From positions 1 to 64,000 of the forward strand of contig NZ_CALEJS010000039.1 of NCBI RefSeq assembly GCF_937898475.1: DNA of 64,000 bases, written 5' to 3'. Below the pieces are notes generated by a model that did no database searches, had not been told where the DNA came from, and saw only the letters and a list, made by a program, of their open reading frames with translations. The stretch comes from an uncultured Chitinophaga sp. Its GTDB lineage: Bacteria; Bacteroidota; Bacteroidia; Chitinophagales; Chitinophagaceae. Positions 1 to 8,373 of the stretch are shown here, in pieces. The position numbers and the translations under genes were made by a program. Each line of letters starts with the position of its first letter. Position 1 is the first letter of the stretch.

Positions 1-78
1 GCGTGGGGTTCCAAACATTGAAATAGAATTTGACACAGTTTATTTTACACTCCCAGGTTGCGGTACATCAGCATTTTT

Positions 79-936
79 TTATCCCTTGTATTCATGTTTC
101 CAGCGTTTGTGGCTCCATACCCAAACTTCCGGTTGTTCGCGTATATTCTTTTCCAGGTACTGCACAAAAGCTTCCGTGATCTTTCCTTCCGGCTCATTTA
201 CCGGTTCTTCGAACATCAGCTTCAGTTCGGCTTTATAGTAGCCACGTTTTTCTTTTCGTATATCCACAAAAACAACAGGTATATCATAGCGGCGGGCCGA
301 CATTTCGGGGCCTTTGTAGAAAGCGGTCATCCTGTTCAGGAAGGGGTACCAGTAGCAACGGCGCGCAATGCCGGGATTCTGGTCTGCCACCAGTGCAATC
401 AGGTATTGTTTGTTAATCCAGGGCGCCATGCTGTTGGAGATATCGTTGGCAGGGAGCAGTACACTGCCCGCCTTTTCCCTGAAATGGCGGAAAAGCCTGT
501 CAGCTGGTTTGCTGGTGATCGGCATGTACACTACCAGGAAGGGGTATTGTACGCCCTGCATACAGAAAAGGTTGGCCCATTCCCAGTTAAAGTTGTGGCC
601 CAGGTGCAGCTGGCAGCTTTTACCCTGCGCGTATAGCTGATGCAATACCGTAAGGTCACAGGTAAAACGGCGACGCAGTTGTTTTGGGCTCATGGTAAGC
701 AGCTTGATGGTCTCCACCATCATATCTGTCAGGTTGCGGTAGTACTTCCTGGCCAGCCGCTTTATTTCTGCAGGGGGCTTATCAGGAAAGGCCTGGCGGA
801 GATTATCCATCACGACCCGTTTACGGTAGCCGGCCACATAGTATACCAGCAGATATAATAAATCGCTTATACGGTACAGCACCCATAATGGGAGCAGGGA
901 CACCGCATATGCAAATATGAGAAGAACATAATACAT
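79..936 (-). CDS. LpxL/HtrB-type lipid A acyltransferase
   Basis: Lysophospholipid acyltransferase family protein of 285 residues, expected to add a secondary acyl chain to the lipid A precursor at the inner membrane. A hydrophobic N-terminal segment (about residues 3-36) is followed by the acyltransferase core with an H-x4-E motif (LGHNFNWEWAN, His114 and Glu119 from the chosen start), the usual catalytic pair of the LpxL family. The frame also opens at a GTG four codons upstream (948), but the ATG at 936 leads directly into the hydrophobic segment and is preferred. It is the last gene of a minus-strand chain, 34 bp after nadB. Lipid A acylation is inferred from the family; the exact acyl donor cannot be told. 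Confidence 0.85.
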   Translation of the reverse strand: MYYVLLIFAYAVSLLPLWVLYRISDLLYLLVYYVAGYRKRVVMDNLRQAFPDKPPAEIKRLARKYYRNLTDMMVETIKLLTMSPKQLRRRFTCDLTVLHQLYAQGKSCQLHLGHNFNWEWANLFCMQGVQYPFLVVYMPITSKPADRLFRHFREKAGSVLLPANDISNSMAPWINKQYLIALVADQNPGIARRCYWYPFLNRMTAFYKGPEMSARRYDIPVVFVDIRKEKRGYYKAELKLMFEEPVNEPEGKITEAFVQYLEKNIREQPEVWVWSHKRWKHEYKG

Positions 937-970
937 CAAAACACACACTTTGCAAGGCGCAAAGTTAAGG

Positions 971-2566
971 TTACAGGACTATATTCTGCACCAGTTCGCT
1001 CTTATAAGGATAATCTGTATTATAATGGAGGCCGCGGCTTTCCTTCCGGAAATCGGCTCCTTTCACGATCAGGTAGCCCACCGTGATCAGGTTACGCAGC
1101 TCGCAGAGCTGGGGCGACACTTCGGTGCGTTGGTAGAGGGCCTCCGTTTCTTCGTGCAGTATATCCAGCCGGCGCATGGCGCGTTGTAAACGTTCATTGG
1201 TGCGTACAATGCCCACGTAGTCGCTCATGATCTGTTTCAGTTCTTTGAGACTTTGGGTAATGAGGATCATTTCGCGCGGGGCGGTAGTGCCGGTAGTGTC
1301 CCAGTCAGGTACGTTATCCCTGAACGCGACGCTGTCTATTTTTTGTATTGCTTCCTGGTAGCAGCGATGCGCAAATACCATGGCTTCCAGCAGGGAGTTG
1401 GAGGCAAGGCGGTTGGCCCCATGCAAACCGGTGCTGGCGCATTCGCCGCATGCATACAGATTATTGATGGAGGTACGGCCCCATTCATTGGTTTTGATAC
1501 CGCCACAGCTGTAGTGGGCAGAAGGCGCAATGGGGATCATATCCTTCTTGATATCGATCCCGATACTCTGGCATTTTTCGTATATGTTGGGGAAGTGGTG
1601 AATAAACTTTCCCGTATCCATGTGCCGGCAGTCCAGGTATACATATTCGGTACCGGTGATCTTCATTTCACTGTCTATGGCCCGGGCCACAATGTCGCGA
1701 GGTGCCAGCGAAAGGCGGGGATCATATTTATGCATAAATTCCTCGCCATGTATATTACGAAGGATACCGCCGTCGCCCCGTACCGCTTCCGTGATGAGGA
1801 AAGAGTTATTTACGCCAGGCTGGTACAACGCGGTAGGGTGGAACTGGATAAACTCCATATTCTCTATTCTGCCCTTTGCCCGGTATACCATGGCCACACC
1901 ATCACCGGTAGCAATAGCGGGGTTGGTGGTACTGCGGTACACCTGTCCGTTACCGCCGCTGGCCAGGAGGGTAATACGGCTTAGGATCTTCTCAATTTTA
2001 TTGGTCTGCAGGTTCAGCACATACACGCCGTAGCATTCAATATCCGGAGTGCTTTTGGTAACCAGGTAGCCCAGGTGGTGCTGGGTAATAAGGTCTACCA
2101 CAAAGCAGTGGGTAACAAGTTCAATATTGTTTTTTTTATGGATGGCGGAAAGCAGCGCTCTTTCAATTTCCTTGCCTGTCACGTCCTTATGATGTATTAC
2201 CCTGAATTCAGAGTGACCGCCTTCTCTTCCAAGCGAATATTCGCCATCGGGGTTCTTGTCAAAGTTGGCCCCCCACTCAATGATCTCGTTCACTCTTTCC
2301 GGGCCTTCCTTTACCACTATTTCTACAACACGCTGGTTACACAGACCATCTCCTGCTATGAGGGTGTCTTCTATATGTTTTTCGAAGCTGTCATTTTCCA
2401 GGTCATTCACTACGGCCACGCCACCCTGCGCATATTTGGTATTGGTCTCATCCTCCCGGGTTTTGGTAATGACCGTAATTTGTTTGTCAGGACAAGCTTC
2501 CGCAACTTTTAAGGCATAGGTAAGTCCTGCAATACCCGAACCGATCACTAAGAAATCTGTTTGCAT
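971..2566 (-). CDS. nadB: L-aspartate oxidase NadB
   Basis: FAD-dependent L-aspartate oxidase, the first enzyme of de novo NAD synthesis, giving iminoaspartate for NadA. The 531-residue length is normal. The N-terminus has the dinucleotide-binding GSGIAGL at residues 9-15, then the family's TKYAQGGVAVV segment, a capping domain with REGGHSEFRVIHH, and the conserved GECASTGLHGANRLASNSLL stretch near the C-terminus that lines the FAD site. nadA and nadC are not in the window. It lies 30 bp after the YhhN-family gene and 34 bp before the acyltransferase, so it may share their transcript, but a TAnnTTTG element at 2585-2592 may give it its own promoter. Confidence 0.97.
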   Translation of the reverse strand: MQTDFLVIGSGIAGLTYALKVAEACPDKQITVITKTREDETNTKYAQGGVAVVNDLENDSFEKHIEDTLIAGDGLCNQRVVEIVVKEGPERVNEIIEWGANFDKNPDGEYSLGREGGHSEFRVIHHKDVTGKEIERALLSAIHKKNNIELVTHCFVVDLITQHHLGYLVTKSTPDIECYGVYVLNLQTNKIEKILSRITLLASGGNGQVYRSTTNPAIATGDGVAMVYRAKGRIENMEFIQFHPTALYQPGVNNSFLITEAVRGDGGILRNIHGEEFMHKYDPRLSLAPRDIVARAIDSEMKITGTEYVYLDCRHMDTGKFIHHFPNIYEKCQSIGIDIKKDMIPIAPSAHYSCGGIKTNEWGRTSINNLYACGECASTGLHGANRLASNSLLEAMVFAHRCYQEAIQKIDSVAFRDNVPDWDTTGTTAPREMILITQSLKELKQIMSDYVGIVRTNERLQRAMRRLDILHEETEALYQRTEVSPQLCELRNLITVGYLIVKGADFRKESRGLHYNTDYPYKSELVQNIVL

Positions 2567-2584
2567 AATCTAAACGACTAGAAC

Positions 2585-2592
2585 CAAAGTTA
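2585..2592 (-). promoter_or_regulatory. Possible nadB promoter (-7 element)
   Basis: On the minus strand this reads TAACTTTG, a full match to the Bacteroidota -7 consensus TAnnTTTG, about 19 bases before the nadB start codon. No clear -33 TTTG sits 19-21 bases upstream, so it is only a candidate. Confidence 0.35.
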
Positions 2593-2596
2593 CACT

Positions 2597-3268
2597 TTAG
2601 GTGCGGGAAAGTAAATACCTGGTGCTGCCGTTTATTAAAGCCCATTGGGCAAGTCCGTATGTAAGCATAATACAGATGCCTGCTGCCGGGAAAGAATGGT
2701 AAAAACGCGCAACTGCTATCATCGCATCAGAGCAGATAAACAGTATTGCGCCGCCGATACAGTACCAGCCCATGGTCTGCTCCTTAAACCGGAAAGCATG
2801 CATGGCACATAGCAGGGTGAACGATATTGCAATGGCATAGATCGTAACGGGAACGGCGAGCTTTCTCAGGTGGGGAAACATAAAGAACAGGAAGGCCAGT
2901 ACAAGCGCCTCTGTGAGAAAAATAAGCGGGTATTTGCACAACGGGAGAGGATAGTTGGTATACCGAACTTTCAGGAAGAAGCCGATGTAAGCCAGGTGGG
3001 CCAGCAGGAAGCTGCCAAGCCCTGGCAGAAAGTATTGGTCCCAAAGCAGGAGTATGTCTCCCAGCCAGGAAAAGAAAAGCGCCGTCAGCAACAGGTTACG
3101 GAATGCAGCCGGACGCAGGAGATGAATAGCTGCCAGCAAGCCAGCTCCTAACAGGGGCATTAAAAGCGGTTTGGTGATATACCGGAGCGTTTCCGCGTCT
3201 GCAGCTATGGCGATAAGGTCTGCCGGCAGTACAAGAAAATAGAGGATAGTCCAGGGTTGTTTTTGCAT
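2597..3268 (-). CDS. YhhN family (TMEM86/lysoplasmalogenase-like) membrane protein
   Basis: Integral membrane protein of 223 residues with about seven to eight hydrophobic segments. It carries the hallmarks of the YhhN/TMEM86 family: KPLLMPLL near the N-terminus, FSWLGDILLL, a GSFLLAHLAYI segment and ILFICSDAMIAVARF near the end, with conserved Asp residues in the membrane. Eukaryotic members hydrolyse lysoplasmalogen; the substrate of bacterial members is mostly unknown. It starts 15 bp after the histidine kinase stop and ends 30 bp before nadB, which suggests co-transcription. The family call is firm, the enzymatic activity is not. Confidence 0.85.
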   Translation of the reverse strand: MQKQPWTILYFLVLPADLIAIAADAETLRYITKPLLMPLLGAGLLAAIHLLRPAAFRNLLLTALFFSWLGDILLLWDQYFLPGLGSFLLAHLAYIGFFLKVRYTNYPLPLCKYPLIFLTEALVLAFLFFMFPHLRKLAVPVTIYAIAISFTLLCAMHAFRFKEQTMGWYCIGGAILFICSDAMIAVARFYHSFPAAGICIMLTYGLAQWALINGSTRYLLSRT

Positions 3269-3283
3269 GTATAAATATAAGCA

Positions 3284-4621
3284 TTATACCACTCCAAGTA
3301 TTATATGGAAAGTGGTGCCTGTGCCACCTGAGTTGTTCACCCTTAACTGTCCGCCATGTGACTGTATGATCTGCTGTGACAGGCTGAGACCAATGCCGCT
3401 TCCTTTTTTCTTGGTAGTATAGAAGGGGATGAAGATCTTGTTCAATGCATCGGCGTCAATACCAGGCCCGTTATCAATGATGGCAATACAAACCTGCTGC
3501 GGTGTGTTCATAAAGACCTTTACGTTAATGAAAGGGCCGGCTGTATGTTCCAACGCATCCATGGCGTTTTTGATAAGATTGATCAGCACCATCTGCAGTT
3601 GGGCAATATCAGCATGGATGTCGATATTGTCCGTTTCCAGGCTGTATTGGTAGTGGATACCGGCCTGTTTCAGTTCAGGCATCAACAGGTTGCTTACGGA
3701 GGTGATCAGCGCTTTCAGGTTTACATTGGTAAATTGTGGCTTGGGCAGGGTGGTGTAGTCACGATAGGCATTCACAAAATTCATAATGCCTTTGCTGCGG
3801 CTTTCCACTGTTTGCAGCGCTTCCTGGAGGTCGCTGATGGCTTCAGTATGCTGGGTATGCGGCGCAATATCCAGCTCCACAATTTCCTGCATGGTACTGA
3901 TGAGCGATACGATGGGAGTAACAGAGTTCATGATCTCGTGCCGCAGGATCTTGGTAAGGTTCTGCCAGGCTTCCAGTTCTTTTTCCTGCAGTTCCGTGTG
4001 GATGTTCTGGATGCTGATTAATTTCACCAGGCGCCCCTGAAGACGGATGGTGGCCGCATGGATAGAAAGCTGTTGCTCCTGCCGGGTGCGGTATAGTATC
4101 TTATGACCGGAGCGCAGTTGCAGCAGTAGTTCGGGCAGGTCGGGGTGGGTAGCTTTCAGCTCTGATATATTCCGCAGGCGGTAAATATTGAGCAGCCGGA
4201 ATGCGGAGGGGTTGATCAGTTCTATCTTTCCTTCCGCGTCAAAAGAAAGCATACCGATGCTGATATGCTGTACAATGGTGTCTATGTATTTGAGATTCGC
4301 CTCCTTTTCTGCCCGCGTCTGGCGAAAGGCGTCCAGTACTTCATTGAATTGCTGGTTCAGGGCCCTGAAGCTTTTTCCCAGTTTATTGTCTGCATTGAAG
4401 CGGATAGAAAAATCCTCGTAACGGATGGATTCCAGAAAAAGGGTCAGTTTACGGTTTACGCGGTTCAGGTAATAGTAAATGCCATATACCTGCACAGCAA
4501 TAAGGATGGCAACGATCATTCCCGGTATTATTCCGCCAATATACCACAGCCACACCCCTGCCGTGATGCTGGCTGTCAGCAGCAGAATCCGCAGAAAGAT
4601 ATTTACGCTGAAACGGTTCAT
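3284..4621 (-). CDS. NtrY-like sensor histidine kinase
   Basis: Membrane-bound sensor kinase of 445 residues. Two transmembrane segments with almost no periplasmic loop lie at about 9-50, so it probably senses from the membrane or cytoplasm. A HAMP-like linker and a PAS-like region (about 105-210) follow, then the dimerisation helix with LRHEIMNSVTP (phospho-acceptor His228) and an ATPase domain with NLIKNAMDAL, DNGPGID and GSGIGLSLSQQI. Its ATG overlaps the stop of the upstream NtrC-type regulator by 4 bp, so the two are translationally coupled and certainly partners. Kinases of this type commonly pair with sigma-54 activators in Bacteroidota. Confidence 0.93.
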   Translation of the reverse strand: MNRFSVNIFLRILLLTASITAGVWLWYIGGIIPGMIVAILIAVQVYGIYYYLNRVNRKLTLFLESIRYEDFSIRFNADNKLGKSFRALNQQFNEVLDAFRQTRAEKEANLKYIDTIVQHISIGMLSFDAEGKIELINPSAFRLLNIYRLRNISELKATHPDLPELLLQLRSGHKILYRTRQEQQLSIHAATIRLQGRLVKLISIQNIHTELQEKELEAWQNLTKILRHEIMNSVTPIVSLISTMQEIVELDIAPHTQHTEAISDLQEALQTVESRSKGIMNFVNAYRDYTTLPKPQFTNVNLKALITSVSNLLMPELKQAGIHYQYSLETDNIDIHADIAQLQMVLINLIKNAMDALEHTAGPFINVKVFMNTPQQVCIAIIDNGPGIDADALNKIFIPFYTTKKKGSGIGLSLSQQIIQSHGGQLRVNNSGGTGTTFHIILGVV

Positions 4622-5961
4622 AGATTATACTTCTCCAGCCTTCTGTACAGGGCGGCCCTGCTGAGTCCCAGTTCCCTGGCGGCTTCTGTGATGTTGCCAT
4701 TGCATTTCTTCATGGCCTGGGTGATGATGTTACGTTCCATTTCCTCCAGGTTGTAGCCGGTATCCAGGTCTTGCTCCCGTGCGGGACTTTTTACGAATAC
4801 ATCTTTTGGCATCAGCACTTTACCCTGTGATAGTATCACGGCCCTTTCCATGGCATGCTGCAGTTCCCGAATGTTGCCCGGCCATTCGTATTGCTGCAGT
4901 TGTTGTACCAGCGACTCATGAAGGCTGCTCACCGGCCGTTTATATTTATCGCGATACAGTTGCAGGAAGTGATCCGCGAGCGGAATAATATCTTCAGACC
5001 GCTCACGCAGCGGGGGTAGATGTACCTCTATTGTATTGATACGGTATAGTAAGTCTTGCCGGAAGAGGTGCTGCGCTGCCATTTGCTGAATATTGCGGTT
5101 GGTGGCGCAGATCAGTCTCACATCCACCGGAACGGCCTTGTTGGAGCCTACCCGGGTAATAGAGCGGTTTTGCAGCACTGTCAGCAGCTTTGCCTGGAAG
5201 GGAAGAGAGATATTGCCGATCTCGTCCAGGAAAATAGTGCCGCCGCTGGCCTCTTCAAAACGGCCATGACGGTCTTCCCGTGCGTCTGTAAAGGCCCCTT
5301 TTACATGGCCGAATAGTTCACTTTCGAAAAGGGTTTCGCTGATAGCGCCCAGATCCACGCTCACCAGCGGCTGTTTGTTCCTTTGCGAAAGCTGGTGGAT
5401 ATGGCGGGCCAGCATATCCTTACCGGTGCCATTTTCGCCCAGAATCAGGATGTTGGCGTCTGTAGCTGCTACGCGGTTCACCGTATCCATTACCTGCAGC
5501 ATGGCGGTGCTGTTGCCGGTGATCAACTGACCGTCAGCAGGGGCCGGCTTTTCCTTTTGCGTGAGCGCCTGCCGTTTGTTATAAGCGGCCTGCATGGTGG
5601 CCAGCAGCTTTTCATTTTCCCAGGGTTTGAGCACAAAATCAGTAGCACCGGCCTTGATGGCCCGTACGGCCATTTCCACATCACCATAGGCGGTAAACAG
5701 CACAACGGAAGATTCCGGCTTAATGTCAAGGATGCGGTCCAGCCATTCAAATCCTTCCTTACCGCTACTCAGATCGCGGGTGAAGTTCATGTCCAGCAAT
5801 ATGACGTCGTAGTCAAAATTGGATACCAGGTAAGGGATCTTCTGCGGGTTGCGTTCAAAATCCACCTGTTCAAAATGGCGTTTCAACAACAGGCGTGCAG
5901 CGCGTAACACGTCCATATCGTCATCTACTATCAGTATTTTTCCGGGTAAGGTAGTAATCAT
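4618..5961 (-). CDS. NtrC-family sigma-54-dependent response regulator
   Basis: Activator of sigma-54 RNA polymerase, 447 residues: receiver domain (1-125, phospho-acceptor Asp57), AAA+ domain (about 147-375) with Walker A GENGTGKD (175-182), Walker B TIFLDEIGN, and a C-terminal Fis-type helix-turn-helix (NITEAARELGLSRAALYRRL). The sigma-54 contact loop reads GAFTDA (222-227) instead of GAFTGA; the GAFT part that contacts sigma-54 is intact. The gene is divergent from the efflux operon at 6229, whose promoter is of sigma-54 type, making that operon its likely target. It overlaps the kinase gene downstream. Confidence 0.95.
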   Translation of the reverse strand: MITTLPGKILIVDDDMDVLRAARLLLKRHFEQVDFERNPQKIPYLVSNFDYDVILLDMNFTRDLSSGKEGFEWLDRILDIKPESSVVLFTAYGDVEMAVRAIKAGATDFVLKPWENEKLLATMQAAYNKRQALTQKEKPAPADGQLITGNSTAMLQVMDTVNRVAATDANILILGENGTGKDMLARHIHQLSQRNKQPLVSVDLGAISETLFESELFGHVKGAFTDAREDRHGRFEEASGGTIFLDEIGNISLPFQAKLLTVLQNRSITRVGSNKAVPVDVRLICATNRNIQQMAAQHLFRQDLLYRINTIEVHLPPLRERSEDIIPLADHFLQLYRDKYKRPVSSLHESLVQQLQQYEWPGNIRELQHAMERAVILSQGKVLMPKDVFVKSPAREQDLDTGYNLEEMERNIITQAMKKCNGNITEAARELGLSRAALYRRLEKYNL

Positions 5962-6089
5962 AATGGTTTATTTCAGCAAACAGTATTCCTGATATCCTTT
6001 TATTACATCGGGTAATGGCTATGGCAGCCACTGGCAATATTAAACAAAGATTTCCTTTTTAAGGCCCTGCCGGCAGCGGCTTTTAAAAG

Positions 6090-6126
6090 TGTCCGGAAAT
6101 GGACGTCGCCTGTCCGGTACGGGACG
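6090..6126. promoter_or_regulatory. Tandem palindromic activator sites (putative enhancer)
   Basis: Two 16-bp sites of identical design lie at 6090-6105 and 6111-6126, both reading TGTCCGGNNNNGGACG with the inverted repeat GTCC-N6-GGAC. Their starts are 21 bp apart, two helical turns, so dimers would bind on the same face. The pair is flanked on both sides by TTTTAAAA. The centres lie about 88 and 109 bp upstream of the start predicted from the sigma-54 promoter at 6179, the usual place for NtrC-type enhancer sites. That the regulator at 4618-5961 binds here is inferred. Confidence 0.7.
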
Positions 6127-6178
6127 TTTTAAAACGCTGTTTTTTTGTGAAGCCCTTACTGGTAAAGGTTTTATAGCT

Positions 6179-6195
6179 TTGGCATGTAGGTTGAA
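6179..6195 (+). promoter_or_regulatory. Sigma-54 (-24/-12) promoter of the efflux operon
   Basis: TTGGCATGTAGGTTGAA fits the sigma-54 consensus TGGCAC-N5-TTGCW with the essential GG of the -24 box at 6181-6182, exact spacing to the -12 box, and GA in place of GC at -12. Predicted transcription start is near 6206, giving a leader of about 23 bases to the ATG at 6229. No TAnnTTTG vegetative element competes in this gap. Confidence 0.7.
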
Positions 6196-6228
6196 CTTAC
6201 AGGCCAGCCAAATATTATTGCATTTTTT

Positions 6229-7476
6229 ATGGATAGAAAAATAGAAAAGAAATTCTGGTCCAGGAAACGCATCCTGATCATCAGCGGCGGTAGCCTGGTA
6301 GTGCTGTTGTTGTTATATAACCTCATATTTGCCGATCACCGTTCGAGGCTCAATGTGGAAAAAGACAAGATCACCGTCAGCACAGTTACCAAAGGAACCT
6401 TTGACCAATATATAGCAGTTACCGCTGTAGTACAACCTTTGAAAACGATCCGACTGGACGCTATCGAGGGTGGGTATGTAAGTCAGAAGTATCTTGAAGG
6501 TGGCAGCATGGTTAAACAGGGAGATTCTATTCTTCGCCTGGAGAACCAGCGCATGCAAATGGAGTTCATGAACCATGAAACTGAAATGTACCGCCTGATC
6601 AATGAACTGCAGAATACCCGCCTTAGCCTGAAACAGAACCGTTTTACCATGGAGAAAACGCTGGCAGACCTGAACTATAAGATAGAACAGGCAAAGGATC
6701 TGTACGACAGGAACAAACAACTGGTAGACGAAAAGATCGTTGCCCGCCAGGAGTTCAACAAGAACAAAATGGAATATGAGGGCCTGGTAAAACAACGGGA
6801 AATAGAGATTGAAAGCCAGCGTTACCAGGAAGAAAATGCCAGGTTACAGATACAGCAGCTGGAAGGCACCATAGCACGCACCCAGCGTAATCTGCAGATG
6901 ATGAGGGAGAACCTCAATAACCTGATCGTGCGCGCTCCTATTTCCGGCCAGCTTTCCTCCGTAAATGTGGAAGTTGGCTCCAGCATCACTACCGGCCAGA
7001 ACATCGGACAGATAGACGACCTGAACGGTTTCAAGATGCGCGCAGAAGTGGACGAACATTATATTTCAAGGGTTTTTTCAGGATTGAAAGCAACGTTTGA
7101 GTTCAACGGTAAAACGTATGAACTTACAGTGACCAAAGCTTTCCCTGAGGTGACCAATGGGCGCTTCAATGTAGATATGAACTTTACCAAGGAAACACCT
7201 GAAGGTATCCGTCGCGGGCAGTCTTCACCCATCCGCCTGGAGCTGGGAAAATCATCTGAGGCAGTGCTGCTGCCGGTTGGCGGCTTCTTCTCTGATACCG
7301 GCGGTAACTGGGTATATGTGCTGGATAAAGGCGGTAAGCGTGCAGTAAAACGTAACATCACCCTCGGCCAGAAGAATCCTGTTTTCTTTGAAGTACTGGA
7401 AGGTTTAAACCCTGGCGACCAGGTGATCACTTCTTCTTATGAGAACTTCGGGGATAAGGAAGTACTGGTATTCTAA
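6229..7476 (+). CDS. HlyD/MacA-type periplasmic adaptor subunit
   Basis: Membrane-fusion (adaptor) protein of 415 residues for a tripartite ABC exporter. One N-terminal membrane anchor (about 13-33) is followed by a biotinyl-lipoyl-like half (IRLDAIEGGYVSQKYLEGG), a long alpha-hairpin rich in Gln, Glu, Arg and Leu (about 105-225), the second lipoyl half (LIVRAPISGQLSSVNVEVG), a beta-barrel and a C-terminal membrane-proximal domain. It would link an inner-membrane MacB-like transporter to a TolC channel. First gene after the sigma-54 promoter and 59 bp before its ATPase. The exported substrate cannot be told. Confidence 0.92.
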   Translation: MDRKIEKKFWSRKRILIISGGSLVVLLLLYNLIFADHRSRLNVEKDKITVSTVTKGTFDQYIAVTAVVQPLKTIRLDAIEGGYVSQKYLEGGSMVKQGDSILRLENQRMQMEFMNHETEMYRLINELQNTRLSLKQNRFTMEKTLADLNYKIEQAKDLYDRNKQLVDEKIVARQEFNKNKMEYEGLVKQREIEIESQRYQEENARLQIQQLEGTIARTQRNLQMMRENLNNLIVRAPISGQLSSVNVEVGSSITTGQNIGQIDDLNGFKMRAEVDEHYISRVFSGLKATFEFNGKTYELTVTKAFPEVTNGRFNVDMNFTKETPEGIRRGQSSPIRLELGKSSEAVLLPVGGFFSDTGGNWVYVLDKGGKRAVKRNITLGQKNPVFFEVLEGLNPGDQVITSSYENFGDKEVLVF

Positions 7477-7535
7477 CCGGCCTTTCTATTCATTGTATTG
7501 TTATAACTTGATCAAATATTAAAACCACAGAAAAA

Positions 7536-8225
7536 ATGATAAAGACGGTCAATCTTCAAAAGCTGTTTACAACGGAGGAAGTGGAAACTACCGCATTGAA
7601 CGGTATTAACATTGAGATACAGGATGGAGAATTTGTAGCCATCATGGGACCTTCCGGTTGCGGCAAGTCTACCTTGCTGAATATACTGGGCCTGCTGGAT
7701 AACCCCAGCGGCGGTGAATATTATTTCTGGGACAAAGAGGTGGCGGGAATGAGCGAACGCCAGCGGGCGCAATTGCGTAAAGGATCTATTGGTTTTGTAT
7801 TCCAGAGCTTTAACCTGATTGATGAATTGACCGTATTCGAGAATGTAGAACTTCCCCTTTTATATCTCAAGGTACCCTCCAGCGAAAGAAAGCAGAAGGT
7901 AGAAGAAGTGCTGGAACGTATGAATATCATGCACCGTCGTAATCACTTTCCGCAACAACTGTCCGGCGGCCAGCAGCAAAGGGTAGCCATAGCGCGCGCC
8001 GTAGTGGCCAAGCCTAAAATGATACTGGCGGATGAGCCCACGGGTAACCTGGATAGTACCAATGGTGAAGAAGTGATGAAGTTATTACAGGAACTGAACG
8101 ATGCTGGTACCACCATGGTGATGGTAACACACAGTCCCTATGATGCCGGTTTTGCCCACCGTATCATTAACCTGTTTGATGGTAAGGTAGTAACAGAAAA
8201 CATAAAACAACAATTCCATGTATAA
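7536..8225 (+). CDS. ABC transporter ATPase, MacB/LolD type
   Basis: Nucleotide-binding subunit of 229 residues with every catalytic motif in canonical form: Walker A GPSGCGKST (38-46), Q-loop Gln90, signature LSGGQQQR (142-149), Walker B MILADEP (162-168), D-loop NLDS (171-174) and the H-loop TH (198-199). It resembles the MacB/LolD class that powers FtsX-type permeases, which follow at 8374 and 10754. It aligns without gaps to the second ATPase at 13183, which has lost two of these features, so this copy is the one expected to be fully active. Confidence 0.95.
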   Translation: MIKTVNLQKLFTTEEVETTALNGINIEIQDGEFVAIMGPSGCGKSTLLNILGLLDNPSGGEYYFWDKEVAGMSERQRAQLRKGSIGFVFQSFNLIDELTVFENVELPLLYLKVPSSERKQKVEEVLERMNIMHRRNHFPQQLSGGQQQRVAIARAVVAKPKMILADEPTGNLDSTNGEEVMKLLQELNDAGTTMVMVTHSPYDAGFAHRIINLFDGKVVTENIKQQFHV

Positions 8226-8244
8226 CCCCTGAAACGTATTCGTG

Positions 8245-8348
8245 CTCCTTGCCGGTATGCTGGTACAGGAGAGATATGTTAGTACATGTTTACGAGTAGA
8301 ATAACAAGTCAAATGAACGGGGGATGTGTTTACATGCCCCCACATTTT
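8245..8348 (+). terminator. Intercistronic hairpins with T-tract (possible attenuator)
   Basis: The 148-bp gap between ATPase and permease carries two hairpins. The first (8245-8271) pairs CTCCT with AGGAG around CCGG/CTGG. The second (8319-8341) pairs GGGGGATGT with ACAT-G-CCCCC over a GTTT loop and is followed by ACATTTTTTT, which is the form of an intrinsic terminator. It lies inside the efflux operon, so partial termination could set the adaptor and ATPase above the permeases in amount. Confidence 0.6.
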
Positions 8349-8373
8349 TTTAAAGATCTAAACGTCATGTAAT

